From Verrucomicrobiota bacterium (lineage in GTDB: Bacteria > Verrucomicrobiota > Verrucomicrobiia > Opitutales > Opitutaceae): a stretch of 33,210 bases of DNA. Where the stretch lies: positions 1 through 33,210 of the forward strand of contig QNAI01000020.1 of assembly GCA_003641745.1 (NCBI GenBank), in the 5' to 3' direction. The notes below the pieces were generated by a model. It was not told the DNA's origin. It made no database searches and saw only the letters and a program-made list of their open reading frames with translations. A program made the translations under genes and the position numbers. Every line of letters begins with the position of its first letter. The stretch's first letter is position 1. This document shows, piece after piece, positions 7,568 through 14,186 of this stretch.

Positions 7568-8121
7568 TCTGCTTTCGAAAACGATTTATGATTTCATCGG
7601 TCATCGACGCAGGCGAACGCCTTCCGGATGACCTGAAAGCCCACCTCGAACGATGTGGCTCCTGCCGCCGCTACTACGGACAGCAAAGAGAAGTGGCCGA
7701 AATGCTTCAGCGGCCCGTCGATGAGAAGATTGAGTTACCCGCCGGACTCAACGAGTCCATTATGCGTGCCATTCGTGAGGAATCCGAGCCCCGCGCGATT
7801 CGCCGGGACCGGCGACGGAGATTTTCACCGTGGCTCGCCCCGGCGGCCCTTGCTTCAGTGGCCCTGGCAGCAGCCCTGGTCATCCTTCTGCAGGATACCA
7901 GGCCGGATTCTTCGCAAGTAGCCGAGAGTGATCCGGGGTCGCCGGAAGCAGGTGTGACTTCGGTTGGTTCCGCCCCCAGCGACTATATTCGCACCTGGAG
8001 CGTCGCAATCAACCAGCCACTCGACAATGAACTCGATAATGTCGTGGCCGATGCCCGGTCAGCCGTCCGTTTCCTTGCCATCAATTTTCTGCCGGATGAC
8101 CGCACAACGGAGAGCCTCTGA
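7564..8121 (+). CDS. Zinc-binding transmembrane anti-sigma factor
   Basis: A 185-residue protein that should hold the ECF sigma factor inactive at the membrane. The N-terminal cytosolic part has the ZAS/zf-HC2 signature HLERCGSC (H27, C31, C34, HxxxCxxC). A single transmembrane segment follows at about 88-108 after a strongly basic stretch (RRDRRRRF). The remaining ~75 residues would be periplasmic, with an Asp/Ser-rich linker and no recognised sensor domain. It is translationally coupled to the sigma gene. Release of sigma is normally by signal-induced proteolysis or conformational change; the inducing signal is unknown here. The gene ends 12 bp before the tail of the convergent HDOD gene. 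Confidence 0.88.
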   Translation: MICFRKRFMISSVIDAGERLPDDLKAHLERCGSCRRYYGQQREVAEMLQRPVDEKIELPAGLNESIMRAIREESEPRAIRRDRRRRFSPWLAPAALASVALAAALVILLQDTRPDSSQVAESDPGSPEAGVTSVGSAPSDYIRTWSVAINQPLDNELDNVVADARSAVRFLAINFLPDDRTTESL

Positions 8122-8133
8122 CCGATTTCGGCC

Positions 8134-9006
8134 CTACCAACTGGCGGCGAGGCTCTCAGCGGCATCGAGACGTTCCTCGGCGACCTCACAGATCTGATTC
8201 AGCTCTTCTTCGTCAACGGTGGCCAGCTTCATGAGATAAGGATCGGGCGCTTCAAAATCACCCCAACCCGTCTCCGCGCAAATTCGATTCCGGACCCATC
8301 GAGCAAGCGCCAACAGGCAGGCCAATTTGGGCGTCGTTCTGCAGAGTGTGGGATTCAACTGGAAGCGAACGGATTCAATCATGGACTCCGGAAACTCCCA
8401 GAACCTGAGCAACTCCGCCCCAATCTCCGCGTGGTCGAAACCGAAGCGCATGCGCTCACGTTCGCCCAGATCGGGCTCAAACGGGTTTCCCAGAAGCGGT
8501 TGCGAGAGATGCTCCGCCTCCATCTCGTGGCTGATCACAATCATCCCGACCGCGTGCAGGAGGCCCAGCGTGTAAGCGGTATCCTGGCTTCGGTGGGTGT
8601 GTTCGGCCAGCATTTCCATGGCGAAGGCACAGACCAGTGACGCACGCCAGATGACACCCGACGCGAGCCCATAACACCGCAGGGGACGTGCCAACAGGCG
8701 GTGGGTCACCGATTCCAGCAACAACCGATTCACTTCGTGGTAACCAATCCGGGCAATGGCCTCTTCGATACTGCCAATTCGAGAACCGTTGGCGAACGTG
8801 ACGCTGTTGCTCCGCCTCAATACCCGGCCGATCAGACCGGGATCGAGTTTGATCATCTTCAAAACGTCATCTCCATTCGAATCGGGCTCCGATAGCATGC
8901 GCTGCAGCCTGGGTAGAATCGTGCCTTGCACCGGAAGCCGAGCCACCCGCGCAATCATCGATTCAACAGAAGTTCTCCCGCCGACTTCGACCTGGGGTAA
9001 GATCAT
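8134..9006 (-). CDS. HDOD domain protein
   Basis: A 290-residue cytosolic protein with an HDOD domain over about residues 20-235, a degenerate HD-phosphohydrolase fold used in bacterial signalling. Recognisable pieces are LPVQGTILPRLQRML (24-38), the 'V..LI..DPGL..RVLR.SNS' element (48-69), IGSIEEAIARIGYHEVNRL (77-95), and YTLGLLHAVGM (145-155). In true HD hydrolases the last block carries HD; here it reads HA, so metal-dependent phosphodiesterase activity is unlikely. HDOD proteins usually act as protein-interaction modules near two-component or c-di-GMP systems. The ATG at 9004-9006 is used. It is convergent with the anti-sigma gene and faces a repeat-rich gap on its 5' side. Confidence 0.87.
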   Translation of the reverse strand: MILPQVEVGGRTSVESMIARVARLPVQGTILPRLQRMLSEPDSNGDDVLKMIKLDPGLIGRVLRRSNSVTFANGSRIGSIEEAIARIGYHEVNRLLLESVTHRLLARPLRCYGLASGVIWRASLVCAFAMEMLAEHTHRSQDTAYTLGLLHAVGMIVISHEMEAEHLSQPLLGNPFEPDLGERERMRFGFDHAEIGAELLRFWEFPESMIESVRFQLNPTLCRTTPKLACLLALARWVRNRICAETGWGDFEAPDPYLMKLATVDEEELNQICEVAEERLDAAESLAASW

Positions 9007-9069
9007 AACGTTACATCATTCGGCATACCCCACGCCCAATTAACCCGGAAATCACGATTCTTCCCGGCC

Positions 9070-9135
9070 TTAAGGGGTCAGGCCGTTGTTTGTACACGAA
9101 TAAATTCGTATACAAACAACGGCCTGACCCCTTAA
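9070..9135. repeat. 31-bp-arm hairpin, GGGGTCA family
   Basis: The left arm 9070-9100 and the right arm 9105-9135 match at 30 of 31 positions with a 4-nt loop. The arms begin and end with TTAAGGGGTCAGGCC / GGCCTGACCCCTTAA. It starts 1 bp past the stop codon of the small membrane protein at 9137-9370 (minus strand) and could act as a terminator in either direction. The element looks like a dispersed palindrome of the REP type. Confidence 0.9.
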
Positions 9136-9136
9136 C

Positions 9137-9370
9137 TCAAGTCGAGTCGTTACGGACCGAACGCGACCAGGCGACCGATCCCTGAAAGCCCTTCCAGAAA
9201 CAAAGGCCTCCCGCCACCAGGTTCGCCAACATCAGAAACAGGCCCAAATCGGTTGCCTGGGCGGCTCGACTGGGGAAAAAGATCCAGTGATGGAGCGCCA
9301 GCGAAACATATCCGAGGGTCGTATAAACGACAAATGAACCCAAAAAGGAATCTTCGCTACCGGTTTTCAT
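9137..9370 (-). CDS. Small two-helix membrane protein, hypothetical
   Basis: A 77-residue open frame with two hydrophobic segments, about 12-32 (FVVYTTLGYVSLALHHWIFF) and 41-60 (DLGLFLMLANLVAGGLCFW). It has a short charged N-terminus and ends with a positively charged tail. The composition is protein-like and the frame is flanked closely by repeats: the stop lies 1 bp from the 9070-9135 hairpin. A modest AGG lies about 7 nt before the ATG at 9368-9370. No family is recognised. It could be a small inner-membrane protein or a chance frame inside a repeat-rich island; coding is more likely than not. Confidence 0.5.
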   Translation of the reverse strand: MKTGSEDSFLGSFVVYTTLGYVSLALHHWIFFPSRAAQATDLGLFLMLANLVAGGLCFWKGFQGSVAWSRSVRNDST

Positions 9371-9675
9371 TCTGACCTGAGTCTACCCTGCTTACGGCAT
9401 TTCTCAGAAAAGGCAAAGCTTCAGAGGCAATTGCCCGAAGCAGGAATAAAACTGGCACAAACGTTCACGAATGCTGACTATCGAGCTGCCGTGCGTGAAA
9501 CGATGAGGCCCTGAAGGGGTTATCCGACGAAGAACAGCCAACGGGGTCATTGCTCATAATCTTGCATACCAATGCGAGATTTGGTTTTGACCCTCTCGAA
9601 GCCAAAATGACCGTTATTCATCCTGAGGCCCCCTTAACTTAGTACCATTCCGGCCTGACCCCTTCCTTTCAACCT
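9371..9675. other. Repeat-rich intergenic region
   Basis: This 305-bp stretch has no convincing gene. It contains a decayed GGGGTCA-type inverted repeat (9543-9594) and a half copy CGGCCTGACCCCTT at 9651-9664 that is identical to part of the 9070-9135 hairpin. A short open frame ending at 9515 (...NADYRAAVRETMRP) looks weakly protein-like, but it has no start or family match that I can support. Confidence 0.6.
9543..9594. repeat. Decayed GGGGTCA-type inverted repeat
   Basis: GGGGTCA at 9543-9549 faces TTGACCCT at 9587-9594. The centre pairs AATCTTGCAT with ATGCGAGATT around an ACCA loop, while the middle of the arms has diverged. It looks like an older copy of the family seen at 9070 and 13269. 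Confidence 0.55.
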
Positions 9676-10557
9676 ATGCGGAAATCCATCCTGCCACTCC
9701 TTCTCGCCATTTCCGTTCCGGCTGTCCTCCCGGCCGGGAGATTGTTCGCCCAGGAAGACAGGCATACGATCAGCGGCGAGACACTGGCCGAGAGGAATCT
9801 CAAACTGTTGGTGATCCAGGAACGGGCGATCTGGGTCTCAATCAAGGAGGCGACCAATGAGGTGGACATCGAAACGGCCAAGCCGAAATTTCAGGAAGTC
9901 CTCACCGGATATGATGGATTGATTCGCGACAACCCCGAGTTCGTACCTGCATTCGTCGCTTACGGTCTCTTGCTGGGCCGGATCGATGAGCGCACGGCAT
10001 CACGTGCCATCCTCATGCGGGCCAATCAGCTCGAGCCGAATATCGCGGTGGTCAAGAATCAGTTGGGGAACTTTCTGGTCGAGGACGCGCGCTACAAGGA
10101 GGCCCTGCCCTATTACCTGATCGCCATCGAACTCGAGCCCAAGGAACCGCTCTATCATTACCAGCTCGGGACCCTCCTGACCGAGTTCATGGAGTATTTC
10201 ATCAAGGACCGCCTCTTCACCCGCGATACGATCGAAGAACAGATGCAGGAAGCTTTCCTGCGGGCATCCAGACTCGATCCCGACAATTGGGCGTTTTCCT
10301 ACCGTTACGCAGAGAGCTTCTACGATCTTGAGAATCCCGATTGGGAGAAAGCCATGATCGAATGGGCCCGACTCGAACAAGTGGCCCGGAGGGGAATCGA
10401 AAGGCAGACGGTTCAACTCCATCAGGCCAATATCATGATCAAGCAGGGACGCTTCCTCGCCGCTCGCGATATCCTGGAAGAAGTCAACGAGCCAGTCCTC
10501 GAGTCCAATCGTCGCGCCCTGGAGGTCGAACTCGACGGGCGGCTCAACCTGCCTTGA
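9676..10557 (+). CDS. Exported TPR-repeat protein
   Basis: A 293-residue protein with a Sec signal peptide (basic start, hydrophobic core to about residue 20, probable cleavage after LFA near residue 25). The mature part is helical with tetratricopeptide repeats. The clearest units are near 85-150: 'PEFVPAFVAYGLLLGRID', 'LEPNIAVVKNQLGNFLVEDARYKEALPYYLIAIELEP' and a following 'PLYHYQLGTLL'. A later pair lies at about 195-275. TPRs mediate protein-protein contact; a periplasmic or envelope assembly role is plausible but not shown. The ATG at 9676 lies 11 bp after a TGACCCC half repeat. It is convergent with the mscS-type gene, 14 bp away. Confidence 0.82.
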   Translation: MRKSILPLLLAISVPAVLPAGRLFAQEDRHTISGETLAERNLKLLVIQERAIWVSIKEATNEVDIETAKPKFQEVLTGYDGLIRDNPEFVPAFVAYGLLLGRIDERTASRAILMRANQLEPNIAVVKNQLGNFLVEDARYKEALPYYLIAIELEPKEPLYHYQLGTLLTEFMEYFIKDRLFTRDTIEEQMQEAFLRASRLDPDNWAFSYRYAESFYDLENPDWEKAMIEWARLEQVARRGIERQTVQLHQANIMIKQGRFLAARDILEEVNEPVLESNRRALEVELDGRLNLP

Positions 10558-10569
10558 AATGTATTCGTG

Positions 10570-10588
10570 AATCAGCCTCCGGCTGATT
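10570..10588. terminator. Candidate bidirectional terminator hairpin
   Basis: AATCAGCC (10570-10577), a TCC loop, and GGCTGATT (10581-10588) form a perfect 8-bp stem between the tail-to-tail TPR and mscS-type genes. It includes the mscS-type stop codon. A T-run is lacking on both sides, so intrinsic termination would be weak. Confidence 0.4.
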
Positions 10589-11393
10589 CCTGGAAGAGGT
10601 GTACGTCGCGCTGGGGGAAAGGTATGCTGATGCCTTCCTTGTCGAAGCGCTGCTTGACCGCCTTCTGCATGTCGAAGAAGAGGCCCCAATAGTCTTCTTT
10701 CTTCACCCAGGGGCGCACCTTGAAGTTGATCGAACTGTCCCCAAGTTCGGCCACAACCACAACCGGCTCGGGATCTTTGAGCACACGATCATCCGCCTTG
10801 ATCATCTCCATCAGAATATCCTGCACCTTGTCGAGATCGTCGGAATAACCGACACCGAAGGCCATATCGCAACGCCGGGTATCGTTGGCGGTAATATTCG
10901 TGATATTACCCGACATGACGCCGGAATTCGGCACGATGATCTTTTTGTTATCCGGCGATCTCAGCTCGGTCACCAGGATTCCGATCTCCTCCACGATGCC
11001 TGTTGCGCCGCCTGCATCGACGAAATCGCCTATCTTGAACGGGCGGAAGAGCATGATGAGCACGCCGGAGGCGAAATTCGCCAGCGATCCCTGAAGAGAC
11101 AAACCGATGGCCAGACCGGCGGCACCAAGAATGGCGATGAAGGAGGTGGTCTGAACACCTATTTTGCTGATCGCCGCCAATACGACGATGATCAGTAAAA
11201 TTGCGTAAAGCAGACTTGAGATGAAAGAGGTCAATGCGGGATCGACTTCCTTCTTTTCCATTACTTTGCGCACGCTCTTGGTCAGGAGTTTCGCAATCCA
11301 GCGTCCAATGACGAAGATGAGAAGCGCTGCAATAATCTTGAGGCCGTAGATGGTCGCGAATTCTACGAGTTTATCCAATTGTTCTTGATCCAT
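10572..11393 (-). CDS. mscS: Small-conductance mechanosensitive channel, MscS family
   Basis: A 273-residue inner-membrane channel that opens under membrane tension to release solutes on osmotic downshift. The size is close to E. coli MscS (286 residues). Three transmembrane segments are visible at about 16-36, 58-80 and 84-112. The pore helix carries the family hallmark GAAGLAIGLSLQGSLANFASG (about 90-110), followed by FRPFKIGDFVDAGGATGIVEEIG, the start of the beta domain. Downstream 'SPDNKKIIVPNSGVMSGNITN' is also typical. The rest forms the cytosolic cage. The ATG at 11391-11393 is used. It is 3' of metW with 73 bp between and is probably independently expressed. Confidence 0.95.
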   Translation of the reverse strand: MDQEQLDKLVEFATIYGLKIIAALLIFVIGRWIAKLLTKSVRKVMEKKEVDPALTSFISSLLYAILLIIVVLAAISKIGVQTTSFIAILGAAGLAIGLSLQGSLANFASGVLIMLFRPFKIGDFVDAGGATGIVEEIGILVTELRSPDNKKIIVPNSGVMSGNITNITANDTRRCDMAFGVGYSDDLDKVQDILMEMIKADDRVLKDPEPVVVVAELGDSSINFKVRPWVKKEDYWGLFFDMQKAVKQRFDKEGISIPFPQRDVHLFQESAGG

Positions 11394-11466
11394 GTTTAAG
11401 AGAGGTTGGTTCGGAGGTAATTGTAGAAAAGAAAAGGAGATTGAAAACCGCTAATCACAATAATCC

Positions 11467-12081
11467 TTACGAATTGGGCCGACTCACTTCGTAGAGTGCG
11501 TAACCGCTGAGGAGATTCCTGAAGAAACGGCAAGGCGTCTTCCAATCTCCCCGCAGATAGACCCGGCGCAGCATCTCAATGCGATTGTCCCGACAATACC
11601 GTTCGAATTCGACCAGTGATACCGGATTGCTTGGCCTGCTGTTCGACCACTCCAATGGATAAACCTCGTTAACCAGGCGCCGCCCGTTCAGGGCGAGGCT
11701 GATTCGGTTTTCCCAGTAACCATGGTTGACAAAGCCAACCGCGAGCCGCCTGCCAACGCGGAGCGCTTCGTTGATCACCCGCGCCGGAGCCGCAAGTTCC
11801 TGGAGGGTTCGTGAACAGAGGACATGATCGAAGAACCCATCGGGAAATTCCCTCAGGAATCCTTCCATGTCGCCCTGGTAGGCGCTTAATCCGCGCCGGA
11901 TGCACGAGGTCACCTTGGAAAAACTGGTATCCACCCCCACTGCTTCGATCGCCTTCCTCTGGACAAGATACTCCAGCAGAACGCCCCGGCCACAGCCGAG
12001 GTCGAGCACCCGGCTTCCGGGTTCGATCCAATCGGCGATGACCTGCATATCGACCGTTCTCTTGTGGTGATGTTTGGGCAT
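11467..12081 (-). CDS. metW: MetW-type SAM-dependent methyltransferase-fold protein
   Basis: A 204-residue protein of the MetW family, a class I methyltransferase fold that works with MetX in methionine biosynthesis in many proteobacteria and relatives. The SAM-binding motif I is VLDLGCGRG (25-33). The acidic end of strand 2 is in AVGVDTS (47-53), and HVLCSRTLQEL (86-96) follows. The methyltransferase activity of MetW is not established; it is often described as assisting or activating MetX. The ATG at 12079-12081 matches family length. It starts 7 bp after the stop of metX, so the two form an operon. The gene is 5' of an mscS-type gene. Confidence 0.93.
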   Translation of the reverse strand: MPKHHHKRTVDMQVIADWIEPGSRVLDLGCGRGVLLEYLVQRKAIEAVGVDTSFSKVTSCIRRGLSAYQGDMEGFLREFPDGFFDHVLCSRTLQELAAPARVINEALRVGRRLAVGFVNHGYWENRISLALNGRRLVNEVYPLEWSNSRPSNPVSLVEFERYCRDNRIEMLRRVYLRGDWKTPCRFFRNLLSGYALYEVSRPNS

Positions 12082-12088
12082 CGCTGGT

Positions 12089-13255
12089 TCAGGTCGCCGA
12101 TGAAGGGTTTTCGGTTTCAGCCAGAAATGCCCGGACCAGTTCGTATAGTTCGGGAGATTCCACCAGAAACGAATCATGCCCCAGATCCAACTCGACCTCG
12201 GCATAACTCGCTCTCTTTCCCGCCCGCAACATCGCCTGCACAACCTCGCGGTTCTGGCTGGGCGGGAACAGCCAGTCCGACGTGAAGCCGACCACCAGGA
12301 CGCGGGAGGCAAGGTCACGGAACGCTTCCTCCAACGATCCATACTGACCGGGCAGATCGAAATAATCGAGGGCACGGGTGAAATACAGGTATGTGTTGGC
12401 GTCGAAGCGATCGATGAAACTCCGCCCCTGATGGCGAAGGTAGCTCTCAACTTCAAAGTCCACCTCAAACGGAGAGGTGTCCCCGCCCTCACCTCGACGA
12501 CGGCGCCCAAATTTGCGGTCCATGCCCTTGTCGGACAGGTAGGTGATGTGGGCCATCATACGTGCGATCGACAGGCCGACTCGGGGACCTCCATCCGGAG
12601 GATATTCACCCTTCTGCCATTCGGGGTCCTCCATGATCGCCCGACGACCCACCTCGTTGAAGGCGATCGACTGGCTGCCCTGCCTGGAGGTTGTCGCCAT
12701 CGGTATCAGCCGCCGGACAAAGCCCGGGTACTCGATGCCCCATTGCAGCACCTGCATCCCACCCATCGACCCACCGACGACGGCATCGAGACCGTTCAGG
12801 CCGAGATGGTCTATCAGCAGGCGTTGGCTGCGCACCATGTCCCGGATCGATACAGCGGGGAAAGCTAGATTATACGGGCGGTTCGTTGCCGGATTGATCG
12901 AACTGGGACCGCTCGATCCCTGACATCCCCCAATGCAATTCGAAGAAACGACAAAGAAACGGTTGGTGTCGATCGGTTTGCCTGGCCCGATCATATTATT
13001 CCACCAACCGGTCTTCGAATCCCTCAGAGAGTGGATGCCGGCGCAGTGGTGATCACCACTCAATGCATGGCAGATCAGGATCCCGTTCGTCCGGTCGGCG
13101 TTTATCCGCCCATAGGTCTCATACCGGAGCGTAAATCCGGGAATCGATTGGCCGTCATCGAACGAAAAGGTCTCCAAACAGGCGAAATCCTCGAAGCGGA
13201 CCAAGCCGATTTCACCTTCCGTTTCCTGAGAATCCGATGTTTGCGTTTCGTTCAT
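12089..13255 (-). CDS. metX: Homoserine O-acyltransferase
   Basis: A 388-residue alpha/beta hydrolase-fold enzyme that acylates homoserine in the first committed step of methionine biosynthesis. The nucleophile is S163 in the GGSMGGMQVLQWG elbow, with D327 (SDWLFPP) and H360 (LDLGHDSF) completing the triad. The oxyanion-side motif NCIGGCQGSSGPSSINP (106-122) is typical of MetX. Whether the acyl donor is acetyl-CoA or succinyl-CoA cannot be decided reliably from the motifs. The ATG at 13253-13255 has no good Shine-Dalgarno. A perfect 33-bp hairpin (13269-13336) separates it from yebC. It is followed by metW with a 7-bp gap. Confidence 0.95.
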   Translation of the reverse strand: MNETQTSDSQETEGEIGLVRFEDFACLETFSFDDGQSIPGFTLRYETYGRINADRTNGILICHALSGDHHCAGIHSLRDSKTGWWNNMIGPGKPIDTNRFFVVSSNCIGGCQGSSGPSSINPATNRPYNLAFPAVSIRDMVRSQRLLIDHLGLNGLDAVVGGSMGGMQVLQWGIEYPGFVRRLIPMATTSRQGSQSIAFNEVGRRAIMEDPEWQKGEYPPDGGPRVGLSIARMMAHITYLSDKGMDRKFGRRRRGEGGDTSPFEVDFEVESYLRHQGRSFIDRFDANTYLYFTRALDYFDLPGQYGSLEEAFRDLASRVLVVGFTSDWLFPPSQNREVVQAMLRAGKRASYAEVELDLGHDSFLVESPELYELVRAFLAETENPSSAT

Positions 13256-13268
13256 GATCGCACAGCAA

Positions 13269-13336
13269 AAGGGGTCATGTCTTGACTCTTGACAGGTTGG
13301 ATCTCCAACCTGTCAAGAGTCAAGACATGACCCCTT
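13269..13336. repeat. Perfect 33-bp-arm hairpin, GGGGTCA family
   Basis: The left arm 13269-13301 and the right arm 13304-13336 are perfect reverse complements (33 of 33) around TC. The arms start with AAGGGGTCATGTCTTGACTC. The right arm overlaps the yebC stop codon (TAA at 13335-13337, minus strand), and the left end is 14 bp from the metX start. It probably terminates yebC transcripts and would be transcribed as a strong hairpin into any metX read-through mRNA. Confidence 0.92.
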
Positions 13337-14078
13337 AGCCTTCCGTCAGCGAACCATCGATGTCCGCGTTCGAATGGACGTTCTGCACGTCCTCGATGTC
13401 ATCGAGGGCGTCAATCAGGCGGTTGACTTGGGTGGCGACTGAAGCCTCCGTGATCGGGACAGTGTTCTCAGGCAGGAAGGCCAGTTCTGAGGAATCCGGC
13501 TGAATCTGCCTCGCCTCCAACGCCTGGGCGACGCCCTCATAGGCCTCGATCGGGGTGATGATCTCGAAATACTCGGGATGGGCCTTGAAATCCTCAGCGC
13601 CCGCCTCGAGCGCGATTTCCATCAATTCGTCCTCGGACCCCTTCTCCCGACTGATCAGGAAGTGTCCGCATCGGTTGAACATGAAGGAAACAGCATTCGG
13701 ACCCGCGAGGTTCCCGCCGTTCTTGCTGAAGATTGATCGCACCTCCGAGGCGGTCCGGTTCTTGTTGTCGGTGGTCACCTCCACGATCACCGCGACTCCA
13801 CCCGGGGCATACCCTTCGTAAACGAACTCCTCATAGACCACACCGGGCAATTCGCCGGTGCCCTTCTTGACGGCGCGATCGATATTGTCGGCCGGCATAT
13901 TGGCGGCCTTGGCCTTGAGCAGAATCGTCCGCAGTTTCGGATTCATGTCGGCGTCACCTCCACCGTCCTTGGCCGCCATGGAAATTTCCTTGGCCAGGCG
14001 GCTGAAAATCTTACCCCGCTTCGCGTCGGCGGCCCCTTTTTTGCGCTTGATAGTCGACCATTTACTGTGTCCAGACAT
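13335..14078 (-). CDS. yebC: YebC/PmpR family protein
   Basis: A 247-residue cytosolic protein of the universally conserved YebC/TACO1 family, of the usual length. The N-terminus MSGHSKWSTIKRKKGAADAK with KIFSRLAKEI is diagnostic. ANMPADNIDRAVKKGTGE (59-76) and YEGYAPGGVAVIVEV (89-103) also match. Members have been described as transcriptional regulators and, more recently, as factors that help ribosomes at proline stretches; which role applies here is not visible. The ATG at 14076-14078 is used. The stop codon lies within a perfect hairpin, which may act as the terminator. Confidence 0.96.
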   Translation of the reverse strand: MSGHSKWSTIKRKKGAADAKRGKIFSRLAKEISMAAKDGGGDADMNPKLRTILLKAKAANMPADNIDRAVKKGTGELPGVVYEEFVYEGYAPGGVAVIVEVTTDNKNRTASEVRSIFSKNGGNLAGPNAVSFMFNRCGHFLISREKGSEDELMEIALEAGAEDFKAHPEYFEIITPIEAYEGVAQALEARQIQPDSSELAFLPENTVPITEASVATQVNRLIDALDDIEDVQNVHSNADIDGSLTEG

Positions 14079-14186
14079 GGTTGTTTATAGATTGAAAACT
14101 GCTTGCGGAGCAAGGTCCTGCTCGGATCGGATCGGATAATTCAACCCGGAACTCTCATTTGCTCCCAATTCCGCCCAAGGTTCGGG

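Noticed and set aside
13269-13336. SAM riboswitch upstream of metX
   Set aside because: The element is a simple perfect hairpin shared in style with other loci and lacks the multi-helix junction of known SAM riboswitches.
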